In this document: positions 10,742 to 19,089 of the stretch, piece after piece | Layout of the letters: each line of letters starts with the position of its first letter | How positions within the stretch are numbered: position 1 is the first letter of the stretch | DNA from: Leucobacter sp. OLIS6 | GTDB lineage: Bacteria > Actinomycetota > Actinomycetes > Actinomycetales > Microbacteriaceae | Reading direction: 5' to 3' | Length of the DNA stretch: 64,000 bases | Assembly (NCBI RefSeq): GCF_002752355.1 | Contig: NZ_MRAV01000014.1 | Span: 620,001 to 684,000, forward strand | Made by a program: the position numbers and the translations under genes | Notes under the pieces: model-generated | Told to the model about the DNA's origin: nothing | Databases searched by the model: none | What the model saw: only the letters and a program-made list of their open reading frames with translations

Positions 10742-11623
10742 CTACAGGTGCCGTCCACCGGTGACCGGGATCACGGCCCCCGAGGTGTACGACGCGTCCT
10801 CCGACGCGAGGTAGACGTAGGCGCCCGCGAGCTCCGCCGGTTGCCCGGGTCGCCCGAGCGGCGACGCCGCACCGAACTCTCGTTGCTTCTCGTCCCAGCC
10901 GGTGGCCGGGATCAGCGGAGTCCAGATGGGGCCGGGAGCCACCGCGTTGACGCGCACTCCGCGCTCCGCCTGCTCCTCCGCGAGGGCGCGCGTGAAGCCC
11001 ACCAGCGCCGATTTGGTCATGGCGTAATCCAGCAGATCCGGGCTGGGATCGAACGCCTGTACCGACGCGGTCACGATCACCGACGACCCGGGCTCCAGGT
11101 GCGGAGCGGCCTCCCGCATGAGCAGGAGCGGCGCAAGCAGGTTCGTCTCGAAGACCTCGAGCGCGTCCGAACGCGAGAGACGAGCGTTCGGAGCTCGCCG
11201 GTGCTGCACCCCGGCGTTGAGGACCAGCAGGTCCAGACCTCCGAGGCCTGCCACGGTGCGCTCGATCACCCGCTCGATCACGCGCTCGTCGCGCAGGTCC
11301 CCGGGCAGGAGCACGCAGCTGCGGCCGGCTCGTTCCACCTCCGCCGCCGTCGCCTCGGCGTCATCGGATTCTTCGCGAAGGTAGGAGATCGCCACGTCGG
11401 CGCCCTCGCGGGCGAACGCGATCGCGACGGCTCGGCCGATACCGGAATCTCCTCCGGTGATGAGGGCCCGCGATCCGGCCAACCGCTCGGAACCGCGGTA
11501 GCTGCGCTCGCCGTGGTCCGGCTCGGGCCGCATCGGGGCGGTCGCCCCCGGCTGGTCGTCCTGCTGCTGCTCCGGGAAGGGCGGGACGGGGTACTTGGTC
11601 CTGGGATCCTGATTCGGGCTCAT
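10742..11623 (-). CDS. Short-chain dehydrogenase/reductase, stress type
   Basis: NAD(P)-dependent oxidoreductase of 293 residues, of the YdaD/YhdF group with a hydrophilic N-terminal extension (residues 1-50: PVPPFPEQQQ) ahead of the Rossmann fold. Seen motifs: TGGDSGIGRA (cofactor loop), LNAGVQH, catalytic Ser in TASVQAF and YAMTK (Tyr/Lys). The family is often annotated as glucose-1-dehydrogenase-like or general stress protein 39; substrate unknown. GGGAGGA precedes ATG 11623. It lies 21 bases after the Rho-N protein gene, probably same operon. Confidence 0.88.
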   Translation of the reverse strand: MSPNQDPRTKYPVPPFPEQQQDDQPGATAPMRPEPDHGERSYRGSERLAGSRALITGGDSGIGRAVAIAFAREGADVAISYLREESDDAEATAAEVERAGRSCVLLPGDLRDERVIERVIERTVAGLGGLDLLVLNAGVQHRRAPNARLSRSDALEVFETNLLAPLLLMREAAPHLEPGSSVIVTASVQAFDPSPDLLDYAMTKSALVGFTRALAEEQAERGVRVNAVAPGPIWTPLIPATGWDEKQREFGAASPLGRPGQPAELAGAYVYLASEDASYTSGAVIPVTGGRHL

Positions 11624-11644
11624 GGCGATGCGTTCCTCCCTCGC

Positions 11645-11902
11645 TCAGTGGTTCCGCAGCAGGTCGATGAGTTCGCCCTTGCGCAGCTTCGAGTACCCGG
11701 ACAAGCCGAGTTCTCTCGCGCGCGCCCGGAGCTCGGGGACGGTGCGGTCCTCGTAGTCCTCGGCTTCGCCGCCGCGTCGTCCCACGGCGGATCGACCCTC
11801 CTTCGCGGACGCGTTCGAAATACGGGCGGCCTTCTCCTTCGACGCTCCCTCGCCCCGCAGGCGTTCGTAGAGCTCGGGATCCTTCAGCTGAGACTTCGGC
11901 AT
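11645..11902 (-). CDS. Small Rho-N/SAP-like protein (DUF7218 type)
   Basis: An 85-residue basic protein. The first half (MPKSQLKDPELYERLRGEG, KEKAARISNA) is the conserved DUF7218-like region; the second half (RTVPELRARARELGLSGYSKL) is a SAP/Rho-N-type helix-extended-loop-helix that usually binds nucleic acid. Start ATG 11902 has AAGGAG at about 8 bases; an ATG at 11926 would add eight residues and has no such site. Older databases call such proteins plasmid stabilization proteins. First gene of a unit with the SDR. Confidence 0.75.
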   Translation of the reverse strand: MPKSQLKDPELYERLRGEGASKEKAARISNASAKEGRSAVGRRGGEAEDYEDRTVPELRARARELGLSGYSKLRKGELIDLLRNH

Positions 11903-12138
11903 GGCGAGTTTCTCCTTCCGCTGCATCGTCGCCGTCGGGGCTGAGCCCTCTGCGGGCCATCGCCGCCCCGCGGTCGTGCCTTCGACGGTAGGGCCGCCCG
12001 CGCTCGTCGGGCAGGGCCTCGACAGTTCCGAGGCGTATCGCTACAGTGCGCACTCCCGCACGGGCGCCGTCTGCCACACGCGCGCGGACGCGCGCAAGGG
12101 GCTGCGCAGCGGCGCGCGGAGTTCCTACGCTCGTCCGC

Positions 12139-12222
12139 ATGAAGACGATGTTCTGGCTCTGGATGGGGATCGTGGTCGTCGGCCTCGCCGCGATGTTCAC
12201 CGTGGTCGCGGTCGGGAGGTAG
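12139..12222 (+). CDS. 27-residue hydrophobic peptide
   Basis: A mini-gene of 27 codons (MKTMFWLWMGIVVVGLAAM then FTVVAVGR) encoding one membrane helix. Support: a TACGCT -10 box ends exactly seven bases before ATG 12139, the pattern seen at many genes here, and the DUF6766 gene starts only two bases after its TAG, with its ribosome-binding site (GGGAGG) inside this frame's last codons. It may be a small membrane protein or a translated leader for the next gene. Confidence 0.55.
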   Translation: MKTMFWLWMGIVVVGLAAMFTVVAVGR

Positions 12223-12224
12223 CC

Positions 12225-12896
12225 ATGCGGCTGAAGGATCATGCGCTGTCGTTGGCGTTCGCTGGCGCCTTCCTGCTCGCGCTCGCCGGCCAGTCGGTCG
12301 CAGGGCTCGCGGACACCAACGCCGACCGGCTCGAGCACGGCGCCGCCGCGATCACCTGGTTCGATTTCGTGACGTCGTCGGACTTCGTCGTCGACGTCGC
12401 CGAGAACTGGCAATCGGAGTATCTCCAGTTCTTCCTGTTCATCTTCGCGACCGTGTGGCTCGTACAGCGCGGCTCACCCGAATCGAAGCAGCCCGGTGAT
12501 GAGGGGCTCGGCTCCGACGAGGACCAGCTCGTCGGCCGGTTCGCACGAGCGGACTCGCCGCGTTGGGCTCGCGCACGCGGTCCGCGCCGGTGGCTGTTCG
12601 GCAACTCACTCCTGCTCGTCATGGGCGCCGTCTTCCTGCTCTCCTGGCTCGTGCAGGGCCTCGCGGGGACCGTCGTCGCCAACGAGGAGGCCGCGCAGCA
12701 CGGCCAGCCGCTCATGGGCCTCGGCGAGTACCTGCTCTCGGCGGACTTCTGGAACCGCACGCTGCAGAACTGGCAGTCGGAACTCCTGGCGGTGGGGTCC
12801 ATGGTGGCCTTCTCGATCTTCCTCAGGCAGCGCGGCTCGTCGGAGTCCAAGCCCGTCGGAACACCGCACGAACGCACGGCCGTCGAGTCGGAGTAG
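12225..12896 (+). CDS. DUF6766-type membrane protein with internal duplication
   Basis: A 223-residue membrane protein with four predicted helices in two repeats. Each repeat has a hydrophobic helix followed by DFxxxxxxNWQSE and a helix ending in QRGSxESK (about residues 20-90 and 130-212); the linker between is hydrophilic. The duplication is visible by eye and fits what I recall of DUF6766. Function unknown; found near stress genes in actinobacteria. ATG 12225 follows GGGAGG and the 27-residue mini-gene. Converges with the FAD-Rieske gene. Confidence 0.75.
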   Translation: MRLKDHALSLAFAGAFLLALAGQSVAGLADTNADRLEHGAAAITWFDFVTSSDFVVDVAENWQSEYLQFFLFIFATVWLVQRGSPESKQPGDEGLGSDEDQLVGRFARADSPRWARARGPRRWLFGNSLLLVMGAVFLLSWLVQGLAGTVVANEEAAQHGQPLMGLGEYLLSADFWNRTLQNWQSELLAVGSMVAFSIFLRQRGSSESKPVGTPHERTAVESE

Positions 12897-12956
12897 CTCG
12901 GTTCGCGCGCATCGACGCTCGCGGGCCGACGGCCGGGGACGCCGACCGGGCCTCCC

Positions 12957-14447
12957 TCAGCCGTCGTGCCCGAGGTCCTCGACGGCCGGCCCCTCGAGCC
13001 GCGCGCCGCTCGCGCTGAAACGAGAGCCGTGCAGGGGGCAGTCCCAGCTGCACTCGGCGCGATTCCAGCGCAGGACGCCGCCGAGATGCGTGCACACGGC
13101 CGGAACCCGCCGCAGCTCGCCGTCCACGCGCGAGAGTCCGACGGGCGCGACCCCGTCGCGCACGACCACGCCGTCGCCCTCGGCGGGCAGGTCCACCGAA
13201 TCGAGCGTGCGCAGCTCAGCCGTGGTCCAGCCGGCGACGAGGCGGGCGGCCACGTTCGCGTTCTCGCCGATCGCATCCTGGACCGCCGACAGCCGGGTCG
13301 AATGGTTCCGCAGCTCGTCGGCCCACCCCAGATGCCCGCCCAGCACATCGGCGGCGATGGTGAGCGCGGCGGCGACGCCGTTCGTCATCCCCCATTTCCC
13401 GTAGCCGGTCGCGGTGTAGATGCGTCCGCCGCCCCCGGGCATCTCACCGGCGAACGGCAACCGCGAATGCGTCCGGTAGTCCTGAGCCGCCCAGGCGGCA
13501 ATCCGCTCGGGCTCCGGGAAGAACCGCCCCGTCCAGGCGTCGAGCTCTCCCAGACGCCGCTCGGTGTCGTCCTCGCGCCCGGGCACGAAGCCTTCGCCGC
13601 CGACGACCAGTGCATCCTCGCCCTCGGGTCCGACCGCCACCCGCAGCGAGCGCGACGGGGCTCCGACGGACACATACATCCCCTGCGGGATCGCGTGCGG
13701 GTCGACTCGGTATGCGGCCGCGAAGGAGCGCATCGGTCGCAGCCGGGCGAAGAACATGCCCCGGTCGAGGATGGGGGTTCCGGTGGCGAGCACGCACACG
13801 TCGGACTCGAGCGCCCCGGCGTCGGAGACGACCCGGACGCCGCCATCGACCTGCTCGACGCCGCGGACCCGACAGCCCTCGACCAGGCGACCGCCGCGAT
13901 CCCGCAGCTCATCGGCGAGCCGTGCGAGGACCAGCATCGGGTGCAGCTGCGCCTGCTGCTCGAGTTCGAGCGCACCGTAGGTCTCGAACGGCAGCCCCGG
14001 TTCCGCGGTCAGGCCGAGGTCGATTCCCGCGATGGCGGATGCGTCGCGTTCCGCCTCGAGCGCTTCCGTGTCCTGAGCGGTCGCGGCGTAGGTGAACGCG
14101 GTCCTCCGGTCGGGATCGATCCCCCACGACTCGAGCTGCCGCAGCATCCAGGCCTGACCCTCGCGGTTCGCCTGGCCGTACGCCCGCACCGCGTCGTCAC
14201 CGGAGTGGGAGCGGATCCCCGCGAAGGTGGTGCCCTGCAGCAGGCTGAGCTTCCCGGTCGTGTTCCCGGTCGTCAGCGCGCCCGTGCTCCGCGCCTCCAG
14301 CACGGTCACTCGTGCACCGGACCGGGCCAGCAGCACGGCGGTCACGAGCCCGGTCAGTCCGGCGCCGACCACCGTCGCATCGCACCGTTCACTCGAGAAG
14401 GTGTCGGAGGCGATCTCGGGTCCCGTCAACTGCCACAGTGAAGCCAT
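12957..14447 (-). CDS. FAD-dependent oxidoreductase fused to a Rieske domain
   Basis: A 496-residue two-domain enzyme. Residues about 20-380 form a DAO/GlpO-type FAD fold (VVGAGLTGLVTAVLLARSG, C-terminal TGYGKWGMTNG). Residues about 410-496 form a Rieske [2Fe-2S] domain with CTHLGG and CPLHGS supplying two Cys and two His. This matches the YhfW-like family; substrate unknown. I choose ATG 14447 because TATGGT (14455-14460) lies seven bases upstream, predicting a leaderless mRNA; ATG 14459 and 14501 have no ribosome-binding site. Confidence 0.85.
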   Translation of the reverse strand: MASLWQLTGPEIASDTFSSERCDATVVGAGLTGLVTAVLLARSGARVTVLEARSTGALTTGNTTGKLSLLQGTTFAGIRSHSGDDAVRAYGQANREGQAWMLRQLESWGIDPDRRTAFTYAATAQDTEALEAERDASAIAGIDLGLTAEPGLPFETYGALELEQQAQLHPMLVLARLADELRDRGGRLVEGCRVRGVEQVDGGVRVVSDAGALESDVCVLATGTPILDRGMFFARLRPMRSFAAAYRVDPHAIPQGMYVSVGAPSRSLRVAVGPEGEDALVVGGEGFVPGREDDTERRLGELDAWTGRFFPEPERIAAWAAQDYRTHSRLPFAGEMPGGGGRIYTATGYGKWGMTNGVAAALTIAADVLGGHLGWADELRNHSTRLSAVQDAIGENANVAARLVAGWTTAELRTLDSVDLPAEGDGVVVRDGVAPVGLSRVDGELRRVPAVCTHLGGVLRWNRAECSWDCPLHGSRFSASGARLEGPAVEDLGHDG

Positions 14448-14641
14448 GCGGCCGACCATAGGTGCACGCGCGCCCGTCGCACGAGGCGGTTGACAGGGCA
14501 CCGTACGGGGCCCTAAGCGGCTGGCGGGGGCCGCTACCGCACAACGGAAGTCCGAGCAAGCCCCTGCCGCCGTGAGGTGCCGGTGCGTACGGTCGGAAGG
14601 GTTCGGGCAGACGCGCCCGAACCCAACGTGAGGAGTCCAGC

Positions 14642-14866
14642 ATGGCGGATCAGGATCAGGACCAGCAGCACCCGGAGACGGAGAAGAATCGCCCCCGGAC
14701 CGTGGTACCCGACGCGGCCCGACGGCACGCGGAGCCCGCGCATCCCGATGTCGAGAGCGATCCGGCTCGTGACGACCGGACCGGATCGGACTGGGCGGAC
14801 GAGGGCGGAGCTACTCCTGCCGGGCCGGCGACCGCGACTCCGATCACGCTCGATCCTCCGGACTGA
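14642..14866 (+). CDS. Small hydrophilic disordered protein
   Basis: A 74-residue acidic, Asp/Glu/Pro/Gln-rich protein (MADQDQDQQHPETEKNRP) with no hydrophobic core and no family I recognise. GAGGAG lies about six bases before ATG 14642, which supports translation. Resembles hydrophilin-like stress proteins in composition only. It stands alone between the FAD-Rieske gene and topoisomerase IB, converging with the latter. Confidence 0.6.
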   Translation: MADQDQDQQHPETEKNRPRTVVPDAARRHAEPAHPDVESDPARDDRTGSDWADEGGATPAGPATATPITLDPPD

Positions 14867-14934
14867 GCCGGTCCCCTCGCCCACGACCGCGACGAGCGTT
14901 CGGCCCGGCCGGAGACGGTGGCAGTGGAGGTGAG

Positions 14935-15948
14935 TCAGCCTGACGCTCCCGCGCGCTCCAACTCCTGCAGCAACCGGAGGGTCCGCTGCTCGGAGCGCTC
15001 GAGGTATCGCCGGGACCGGGTGCGCAGACCGCGCACCCGGTCCAGCACCTCCGGGTGCTCGACAGCCGCGAGCACCCGCGGATCGACGTAGGAGGACCGC
15101 GCCACCGTGCGGGTGTTGCCGAGCCGCTCGGCCGCGGCGTCGAGCGCTGAGCGCAGCACGGCGGCCCGGCCCCGCGCGGACCCGAGATCCGCGGGATCGG
15201 CGTCGAACAGCGCCGCGGCGACCGTCACGGTCCCGCCCCAGGTGCGGAAGTCCTTCGCCGTGTACTCCGCGCCCAGGTGCCGCTTCACGTACGCGTTCAC
15301 GTGCCGACTGTGCAGTTCGTGGATGATCCCGTCCTCATCGAAGAAGCGGAACACCTCCGGCCCCGGCAGTTCCAGCAGCTGCGCGACGATGCGGGCGATG
15401 CGCGGATCGCGGACCCGTCGGCGCTGCCGCTTGCCGCTCTTGCCGATGAAGTCGAACTCGACCGCGGCGCTCGTCGCCGACAGGTGCTGCTCCGTCAGGG
15501 TGGTGACGCCGTAACTCCGATGCCGTTCGGCGTACTCGGCGCTCCCCACGCGGAACAGCTGCAGATCGATGAGGCGGATCACGCAGGCGGCGATCCGGTC
15601 CTCGCTCAGGCGTCTGCGGCGCAGATCCCGGTCCACGCGGGCCCGCAGGCGCGGCAGCGCCCGGCCGAAACGGCGCACCCGGTCGAATTTCCTCCGGTCC
15701 TGGCGGCGCCGGAACGCCGGGTGGTAGATGGCCTGGGTGCGGCCCGCCGCGTCGATCCCGCGGGCGAGGACCTTGGCGCCCGGCGACCGCGCGATCTCGA
15801 CGTCGCTCCACGCCGGAGGGATCGCGAGGGCCTCGATGCGCGCGATCTCGCGCTTCGAGGTGATCCTGCGCGAGCCGTCCCGATAGACGAAGTCGGACCC
15901 GACGGGTTCCCGTCGGATCGGGAGCCGCGCGCGGCGCCGGCCGCTCAC
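14935..15948 (-). CDS. DNA topoisomerase IB
   Basis: Poxvirus-like type IB topoisomerase that relaxes supercoils through a 3'-phosphotyrosyl link. In 337 residues: an N-terminal beta-rich domain (SDFVYRDG, PPAWSDVEI), then the catalytic domain with KDFRTW (active-site Arg region), and the nucleophile Tyr in SSYVDPRVL. Start GTG 15948 overlaps the ybdK stop by four bases, so the gene belongs to the 17314-to-14935 operon (acidic protein, YbdK, topoisomerase IB). This bacterial family is accessory, often carried near stress genes. Confidence 0.92.
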   Translation of the reverse strand: MSGRRRARLPIRREPVGSDFVYRDGSRRITSKREIARIEALAIPPAWSDVEIARSPGAKVLARGIDAAGRTQAIYHPAFRRRQDRRKFDRVRRFGRALPRLRARVDRDLRRRRLSEDRIAACVIRLIDLQLFRVGSAEYAERHRSYGVTTLTEQHLSATSAAVEFDFIGKSGKRQRRRVRDPRIARIVAQLLELPGPEVFRFFDEDGIIHELHSRHVNAYVKRHLGAEYTAKDFRTWGGTVTVAAALFDADPADLGSARGRAAVLRSALDAAAERLGNTRTVARSSYVDPRVLAAVEHPEVLDRVRGLRTRSRRYLERSEQRTLRLLQELERAGASG

Positions 15949-17081
15949 CCGCCCGCCGCGACCGGATCGACCCGCTGCGGGAGCGATCCGTCCCGGAACA
16001 GGTCGAGCAACCCGCCGATGCCTCCCGCGGCGAAGGCGCGCCGCTGCTGCTCGGCGGGCCCGCCCGACTCGCGCAGCCCGTCGATCCAGGCCACGACGCG
16101 GTCGCGGTCGCCGGACCGGTCGAGCTCGCCTCCGACGGAGTCGAGCAGCCGATCGATCAGGTCGAAGGCCGGCACCGCCTCCGCGCGTCCCGGGTCGACC
16201 AGTTCACCGCCGAGGCCGTTGCGCGCCGCGATCCAGTTCGCGCCGTCGATCAGGCCCGGTCCGAAGCCCGGCCGCTCCGCTCCGGCTTCGGCATCGCGCA
16301 GTCCCCGCTCGACGATCGCGCGCACGAGGAGGGCGAACGACACCGCCGCCTCCGCGGTCAACTGCGCATCGGCGATGCGCAGCTCGAGGGTCGGATACCG
16401 CTCCGACAGGCGCGCGACCCAGGTCAGCACCCCCGCGTCGGGCACGATTCCGGCGCCGACGAGCCGATCGACGGCTGCCGCATAGTCCGCCTCGTCCTCG
16501 ATGTGCTGCGGGTAGCCCGAGGCGGGCCAGGAGAGCCCCATCACGTGCCTCCAGCTGGCGAATCCGGTATCCCGGCCGCACCAGAATGGCGAGTTGGCGG
16601 TGAGGGCGAGGAGCGCGGGCGCCCAGCGCGCGAGTCGCGCGAGCGCGTCGACGCCGGCCGAGCGGTTCGGCACCTCGACGTGGACGTGGGTCCCCGTGCC
16701 GTACTGGTGGTGGCCGGCCGCGCGCATCTCGGCCTCGATGAGCCGATACCTCGGCTTCGGCGTCACGGTGCCCGCGGCATCACCTCCGACGGGCGGCAGA
16801 CCGGTCCCCGACAGGATGAAGCCCCGCTCAGCGGCCGCGCGTCCCGCCGACATCCGAAACCCGACGAGCGAGGCATCCGCCTCCGCCGCGGTGCGGCAGA
16901 CCGGGGTCGACGTCTCGACCTGACTCGCGAAGAACTCGCGGTCCAGCTCGCCCGCGCTGTCGGCGGTCGCGAGCGTCAGCTCCGCCGCCGAATCCACCGG
17001 CCTGCCGTGCTCGACGTCGAGCAGCAGGTACTCCTCCTCGACCCCGAAGCTCCGGGGCACCCTCCCGCCCACGAGCTTCAC
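15945..17081 (-). CDS. YbdK-type carboxylate-amine ligase (glutamate-cysteine ligase 2 family)
   Basis: Predicted ATP-dependent ligase joining a carboxylate to an amine; E. coli YbdK makes gamma-glutamylcysteine weakly. The 378 residues start with the family signature SFGVEEEYLLLD and contain GTGTHVHVEVP and FWCGRDTGFASWR. Start GTG 17081 overlaps the preceding acidic protein's stop (GTGA). Actinobacteria make mycothiol, so a redox-buffer role is plausible but not shown; a peptide-tailoring role is equally possible. Confidence 0.88.
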   Translation of the reverse strand: MKLVGGRVPRSFGVEEEYLLLDVEHGRPVDSAAELTLATADSAGELDREFFASQVETSTPVCRTAAEADASLVGFRMSAGRAAAERGFILSGTGLPPVGGDAAGTVTPKPRYRLIEAEMRAAGHHQYGTGTHVHVEVPNRSAGVDALARLARWAPALLALTANSPFWCGRDTGFASWRHVMGLSWPASGYPQHIEDEADYAAAVDRLVGAGIVPDAGVLTWVARLSERYPTLELRIADAQLTAEAAVSFALLVRAIVERGLRDAEAGAERPGFGPGLIDGANWIAARNGLGGELVDPGRAEAVPAFDLIDRLLDSVGGELDRSGDRDRVVAWIDGLRESGGPAEQQRRAFAAGGIGGLLDLFRDGSLPQRVDPVAAGG

Positions 17082-17314
17082 CCGTCCGACTCGTGCATCG
17101 CCGCTTCCTCCGGGTCCTCGTGCCCGCGCCGGGCGGGCGAGGAGGCGACGTCCTCTCCGAGCTCCTCGAGCGCGTCCCGCGGGTCCGACTCGGTCGTCTC
17201 GATCGCCTGCTCCTCGTCCGGATCGACCGCCGGACGCTCCGCGTCGCGCTGCTCGGTGACGACCAGCTCGTCCTCCGGCCCCTTCTCCTCGTTCTGCTCC
17301 CAGATCTCGGCCAT
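17078..17314 (-). CDS. Small acidic hydrophilic protein
   Basis: A 78-residue, strongly acidic protein (MAEIWEQNEEKGPEDELVV) with no predicted domain; likely disordered. AAGGAG precedes ATG 17314 and the gene overlaps ybdK by four bases, so it is a genuine operon member. Function unknown; composition resembles the protein at 14642 and may reflect a stress-related role. Confidence 0.65.
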   Translation of the reverse strand: MAEIWEQNEEKGPEDELVVTEQRDAERPAVDPDEEQAIETTESDPRDALEELGEDVASSPARRGHEDPEEAAMHESDG

Positions 17315-17338
17315 GGTCCTACTCCTTCGTTCGGCGGA

Positions 17339-17821
17339 TCAGCGGTCGACGGTTCCCGGAGTCTCGCGGGAGCCGTCGACGGTCCCCCGCCAGGCTCCTG
17401 TCGCGAACCCGTTCGACTCCATGAGACGTGCGAACTCCCGCAGATCGCTGGCGACCTGCAAGTCGTCGATCTGGAGCGCGGCCCCGGCCTTCTCGACCAG
17501 GCCTTCCGGCGCCCAGCGCAGCTCGAGGTGCACCGAGGTGCGGTCGTCAGCCAGTCGCTCGAACGTCACCCTGCCGGCGTGTTCGGGCCCGCTGACACTG
17601 CGCCAGGCGATGAGCTCGTCGGGGATCTGATCGGTGATCTCGGCTTGGAAGCCGCGTTCGACACCGCCGACCCGCACCGACCAATACGTGTTCCGGTCAT
17701 CCAGCTGTCTCACCTCCTCGACGCCGGACATGAAGGCGGGGTAGCTCTCGAACTGGGTCCACTGATCGTAGACCGTCCGCACCGGCAGATCGACGGTGAT
17801 GTCGTTCGCAATGGTGTGCAT
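17339..17821 (-). CDS. SRPBCC-family cyclase/dehydrase-like protein
   Basis: A 160-residue START-like protein. Typical features: VDLPVRTVYDQWTQFESYPAFMSGVEEV at the N-terminus (the PF03364-type opening), and IAWRSVSGPEHAGRVTFE in the middle. Such proteins bind hydrophobic ligands; ligand unknown. GGAGAGG precedes ATG 17821. It sits 24 bases before the acidic protein and heads the transcript 17821-14935 with YbdK and topoisomerase IB. A repeated ccgtyccg-rich stretch lies upstream. Confidence 0.85.
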   Translation of the reverse strand: MHTIANDITVDLPVRTVYDQWTQFESYPAFMSGVEEVRQLDDRNTYWSVRVGGVERGFQAEITDQIPDELIAWRSVSGPEHAGRVTFERLADDRTSVHLELRWAPEGLVEKAGAALQIDDLQVASDLREFARLMESNGFATGAWRGTVDGSRETPGTVDR

Positions 17822-18014
17822 GGGGTCCTCTCCGTCCCGTTCCGTCCCGTTCCGCCCCGGCCCGCATCGGCCGATGCGTCTGCGCTATTCCGCCGGGGTC
17901 GAGCGTCTTGCGCGCTCCGAGCGTATGCTCGGGCGGCTCGGGAATCACCGGGGTTGACTTCACCCGGCGCGCACCGGTAACGGCCGTGCTGGACGTCGCA
18001 TGGCGGGACTCGGG

Positions 18015-18956
18015 CTACGACTTCGTACGTGTCCTCGAGGAATCCCCTCGGAGCTCCGCGGGACCGAGCCGGTAGAACGCAGCGAGCGCGCGGCGCAGAC
18101 TGGCGCTCGAACCGAACCCGGCACGCAGCGCGATATCGGTCGTGCCGAGCCCGTCGGCGCCGGGATCCTGCAGCAGCGATCGCGCGACCCGAGCACGCTC
18201 CCTCCGTAGCTCCGCGGCCACCGAACTTCCGCCAGCGGCGAAGATCTCCTGCAGGTAGCGCAGGGACACGCCGATCCCGCTCGCGATCCGCTCCGGATCC
18301 AACCGCGGGTCCGTGCCGTCGCTCCGGATCAGGGCGAGAGCCCGATCGCGGATTGCTGTCTGCCGGTCCTCCAGCTCCCAGGTCCCACCCTGACGGGCGC
18401 GGAGCACGGCGCCGGCCATCTCGAGCACCGTTCGGGCGATCAGTCGAGCATCCGCTTCGGACGCTTCCTGCTCGCTCCGCACCGACTGCGAGAGCAGCAC
18501 GGCGAGAGAGCGCTCCGAGAGCGTCAGTTCCTCATGGATGCTGACCCGGTCATCGAGCACCGGCGCGTGCACGAGCAGCGCCTGGCGCGGGATCCGCGCG
18601 ACGACGAACCGCCAGGGGCCGGTCAGGCGGACGCGGTTCGGCAGGCCGCTCGGAGCGATCATGAGCGGTCCCCGAGAGGTGCGCCAGACGCCGCCGTCGA
18701 GATACTCGAACTCTCCCTGCTGCACGAAGAGCAGGTCGATCGTCGGGAGGTCCGGCCGGATCGGCCGACGCTCGAACTCGGACCCCGTGCCCTCGGCCTC
18801 GACGACGAGGACCGGGCCGAACGCCCGCGCCTTCGCCGTCATGCCGAGCGGCCCGTCGACGCCCCGGATCCCCTCGTCGCTGAGCTCGCGCTCCCCGAAA
18901 CGGGTGATGGACCGGTCGAGCAGTCCCTCGATCCTCGGCGCGCTCTGTCGTTCCAC
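18015..18956 (-). CDS. AraC-family transcriptional regulator
   Basis: A 313-residue regulator with an N-terminal cupin-like AraC_binding_2 domain (about 30-200; GVWRTSRGPLMIAPSG) and a C-terminal double helix-turn-helix (about 215-305; IASGIGVSLRYLQEIF, DIALRAGFGSSASLRRA). GTG 18956 has TACTGT six bases upstream (18963-18968), so a leaderless mRNA is predicted. It reads toward the SRPBCC/ybdK/topoisomerase IB operon and could control it; that is only inference from position. Confidence 0.85.
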   Translation of the reverse strand: MERQSAPRIEGLLDRSITRFGERELSDEGIRGVDGPLGMTAKARAFGPVLVVEAEGTGSEFERRPIRPDLPTIDLLFVQQGEFEYLDGGVWRTSRGPLMIAPSGLPNRVRLTGPWRFVVARIPRQALLVHAPVLDDRVSIHEELTLSERSLAVLLSQSVRSEQEASEADARLIARTVLEMAGAVLRARQGGTWELEDRQTAIRDRALALIRSDGTDPRLDPERIASGIGVSLRYLQEIFAAGGSSVAAELRRERARVARSLLQDPGADGLGTTDIALRAGFGSSASLRRALAAFYRLGPAELRGDSSRTRTKS

Positions 18957-19023
18957 GGAGCGACAGTATCAGTCTGCCGGTCCCACGGACCAGACCCGGT
19001 GCCACGGATTCGACGGCATCCGA

Positions 19024-19051
19024 AAACGACAGAAGGCCCGGCTTTCGCCGG
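19024..19051. repeat. 28-bp direct repeat, left copy
   Basis: Exactly identical to 19807-19834. Contains one arm and the loop of a terminator-like hairpin (GGCCCGGC-TTTC-GCCGGG). Lies just upstream of the SUKH gene, where a terminator would not normally be needed. Confidence 0.9.
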
Positions 19052-19089
19052 GCTGAGGGACGCGGGTAGGTCCCGCTAGGATCGCCATC

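Noticed and set aside
14490-14518. TTGACA on the plus strand followed 17 bases later by CTAAGC
   Set aside because: Good -35 but no usable -10, and about 150 bases from the next gene; may be chance.
17960-17990. TTGACT-like -35 on the plus strand in the SRPBCC/AraC gap
   Set aside because: No gene begins downstream on that strand.
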